Source: Actinomycetes bacterium (GTDB lineage: Bacteria > Actinomycetota > Acidimicrobiia > Acidimicrobiales > Microtrichaceae). From it: 19,622 nt of DNA. Below are positions 18,158 through 19,622 of this stretch, in pieces. A model generated the notes under the pieces. It had not been told where the DNA came from. It searched no databases and saw only the letters and a list, made by a program, of their open reading frames with translations. The DNA lies in the NCBI GenBank assembly GCA_023392475.1, contig JAEVZA010000378.1, positions 1 to 19,622 on the forward strand, read 5' to 3'. Position 1 is the first letter of the stretch; every line of letters begins with the position of its first letter. The position numbers and the translations under genes were made by a program.

Positions 18158-19027
18158 TCAGTGGTGCGTGGCGGCACCGATGCAGTGGGGCCCCTCGGCC
18201 TCCTGACCGGTGGTGTTCGTGCCGATCGGCGGGCCCTGGATGACCTGGCCGGTGTTGACGATGAGGCTGCCGGCCGTGACCTCGGTGGAGAACCGGTCCA
18301 TGCCGCGGGGGGCCGGGCCGCCCTTCTTCTCGCCGACCTGGTTGTACTGCGAGCCGTGGCACGGGCACTCGAACCACTGCGAGCTGTTGCAGCTCGGGAC
18401 GCGGCAGCCGAGGTGCGGGCACTTCTGGTACATGACCGCGAGGCCGGCCTTCATCGAGTTGAGCACCGGCGGCGTGTACACCTGCTCCGCCTTCGGCAGC
18501 GCCGTCGACGGGTAGAGCGTGATCCAGAGCCGGCCCTCGGGCTTGTAGAGGAAGCCGTTGCCGCGGGTCACGTCCGCCTCGAGGTCGGAGACCTTGCCGA
18601 GGTTGATCTTCGAGCCGAAGCCACCGGAGCTCGACGGCCACAGGAAGCCGATCACCGAGGCGCCGAAGGCGGCCAGGGCGAGGCCCATGACGCTGATGAT
18701 CCCGCGGTTGAGGAACTGCCGGCGGGTGACGTCGTAGGTCTCGGGGTCCGGCGGCACGAACACGGCGGGCGTGGTGTCGCCCACCGGCTCGATGTCGGAC
18801 CCGGTCCGCTCGAGCGCCGCGGACCGCTCGATCTCGCGACCCGTGGGCGGCGCCACCGTCGGATCGACCGGGTCGTCCTTGCGCGCCGTCTTGTCCCGCT
18901 TGACCGTCTCCCGCGACAGGGAGCCGACCGCGGACCCCGTGTCACGCCGCCGCACCGCGCCCAGGAGCGCCACCGCGGCCAGGACCACGATGACGACGAC
19001 GGCGATGACGATGAAGATCCCGCTCAT
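18158..19027 (-). CDS. qcrA: Rieske 2Fe-2S protein of the cytochrome bc complex
   Basis: The Rieske subunit takes the first electron from quinol and hands it to cytochrome c. The 289-residue protein has an N-terminal helix (3-25), a charged, probably cytoplasmic loop of about 75 residues, a Tat-type motif TRRQFLNRG (101-109) and a second helix (110-130). The Rieske domain follows, outside the membrane. Cluster boxes are CPHLGC (C203, H205, C208) and CPCHG (C221, C223, H224); C203/H205/C221/H224 bind the cluster and C208-C223 form the disulfide. Box I has Pro where many Rieske proteins have Thr. Actinobacterial QcrA proteins usually have three helices, so two is a difference. It starts 12 nt after the cytochrome b stop, with a GAGGTG site. 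Confidence 0.93.
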   Translation of the reverse strand: MSGIFIVIAVVVIVVLAAVALLGAVRRRDTGSAVGSLSRETVKRDKTARKDDPVDPTVAPPTGREIERSAALERTGSDIEPVGDTTPAVFVPPDPETYDVTRRQFLNRGIISVMGLALAAFGASVIGFLWPSSSGGFGSKINLGKVSDLEADVTRGNGFLYKPEGRLWITLYPSTALPKAEQVYTPPVLNSMKAGLAVMYQKCPHLGCRVPSCNSSQWFECPCHGSQYNQVGEKKGGPAPRGMDRFSTEVTAGSLIVNTGQVIQGPPIGTNTTGQEAEGPHCIGAATHH

Positions 19028-19035
19028 CCTCCACT

Positions 19036-19041
19036 CACCTC
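19036..19041 (-). promoter_or_regulatory. Shine-Dalgarno site for the Rieske gene
   Basis: GAGGTG lies 8 nt before the Rieske ATG and overlaps the stop codon of the upstream cytochrome b gene (TGAGGTG). This ties termination on cytochrome b to initiation on the Rieske gene. A second purine run (GGAGG) abuts the ATG and is too close to act as the binding site. The site supports the start at 19027. Confidence 0.65.
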
Positions 19042-19622
19042 ACAGCTCGAAGAAGAGGCCGTCGATCCAGGGCAGGGTGAAGTTGAAGCCCGGGCCCCGG
19101 AAGAACGACCCGATGATCACCAGCACCGCCCAGAACATCAGGAACACCGTCATCATGGAGATCGCGAACTTGCGATCCTCAGGTTTGTTCGACGGGTTCT
19201 TGTCGATGTACGGGGCGAGGATCAGGATGAAGATGCCCATGCCCGGGATGGTCACGCCGGCGACCATCGGGTGGAACATCGTCAGGAGCTCCTGGAGACC
19301 CAGGAAGTACCACGGCGCCTTCGACGGGTTCGGCGTCTGGTTGAAGTTGGCGAGGGCCTGCAGCGGCGCGTTCACCATCCACGAGAAGAGCAGGACGAAG
19401 GTGGTGCACGCGAGCGCCGCCACGAACTCGACGACGAGCAGGTGCGGCCAGACGTGGACCTTGTCCTGCGGCTTCGCCTTCACGTCCTGGATCGACCCGG
19501 ACTTGACGACCGTCAGCAGCCGCTGCGTGTGACCGCCCGGACCCGCCGCGAGGGGCGGCCCGCCGGCCGTCGCCACGCCACCGCCCGCCGCGACGGGCGC
19601 GACCGCGGTGGCCGTGCCACCG
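19040..19622 (-). CDS. qcrB: Cytochrome b, C-terminal (subunit IV-like) domain, 5' end outside the window
   Basis: This is the C-terminal half of a cytochrome b, the quinol-oxidising membrane core of the bc/b6f family. Numbered from a GTG at 19576, the visible 178 residues show a short N-terminal part, three helices (about 48-70, 106-124, 137-158) and the ending FFRGPGFNFTLPW. The Qo-site loop reads NPSKAPWYFLGLQELL, so the family PEWY motif is APWY here, without the glutamate. The frame stays open from the GTG to the window edge and encodes an Ala/Gly/Val/Pro-rich stretch. The gene may therefore be a longer cytochrome b with a flexible linker, or a split subunit IV starting within or before the window. 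No haem-ligand histidine pair of the N-terminal domain is visible in this part. Confidence 0.88.
   Translation of the reverse strand, partial: GGTATAVAPVAAGGGVATAGGPPLAAGPGGHTQRLLTVVKSGSIQDVKAKPQDKVHVWPHLLVVEFVAALACTTFVLLFSWMVNAPLQALANFNQTPNPSKAPWYFLGLQELLTMFHPMVAGVTIPGMGIFILILAPYIDKNPSNKPEDRKFAISMMTVFLMFWAVLVIIGSFFRGPGFNFTLPWIDGLFFEL

Overview
The window is a single, tightly packed, minus-strand respiratory gene cluster from a high-GC bacterium. The composition (about 70% GC by eye), GTG starts and the protein sequences suggest an actinobacterium. The closest fit from memory is the Acidimicrobiia (Iamia/Ilumatobacter-like), because of the b6f-like cytochrome b half and the style of the dihaem cytochrome. 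That placement is an inference and was not tested by search.

Reading in the direction of transcription (right to left), the first block is a cytochrome bc-type (complex III-like) module. It holds the C-terminal domain of a cytochrome b subunit, cut by the window edge (19622-19040), a Rieske iron-sulfur protein (19027-18158), and a membrane-anchored dihaem cytochrome c (18055-16817). Next comes an unrecognised three-helix membrane protein of 332 residues (16812-15814). It sits 4 nt after the cytochrome c gene and 2 nt before nuoA.

The second block is a complete 14-gene complex I operon, nuoA-B-C-D-E-F-G-H-I-J-K-L-M-N (15811-63), in canonical order with separate nuoC and nuoD. Most junctions are 1-nt (TGATG) or 4-nt (GTGA) stop/start overlaps. 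All the iron-sulfur ligands, FMN/NADH motifs and the antiporter-subunit Lys/Glu residues that I checked are present, so the complex looks functional. A strong hairpin terminator (1-40) starts about 22 nt after the nuoN stop codon. Its 3' flank lies outside the window.

Together the genes would oxidise NADH, reduce (mena)quinone while pumping ions, and pass electrons from quinol through the Rieske and b/c cytochromes to a terminal oxidase outside the window. I saw no RNA genes, mobile elements, CRISPR arrays or stretches over 300 bases without a gene. The longest non-coding gap is 102 nt, between the Rieske and cytochrome c genes.

This is mostly a conventional region. The main candidates for something undescribed are the 332-residue membrane protein at the complex III/complex I junction, the unusual b-Rieske-c module with an APWY Qo-site motif, and a three-arm, mutually exclusive hairpin arrangement at the operon end.
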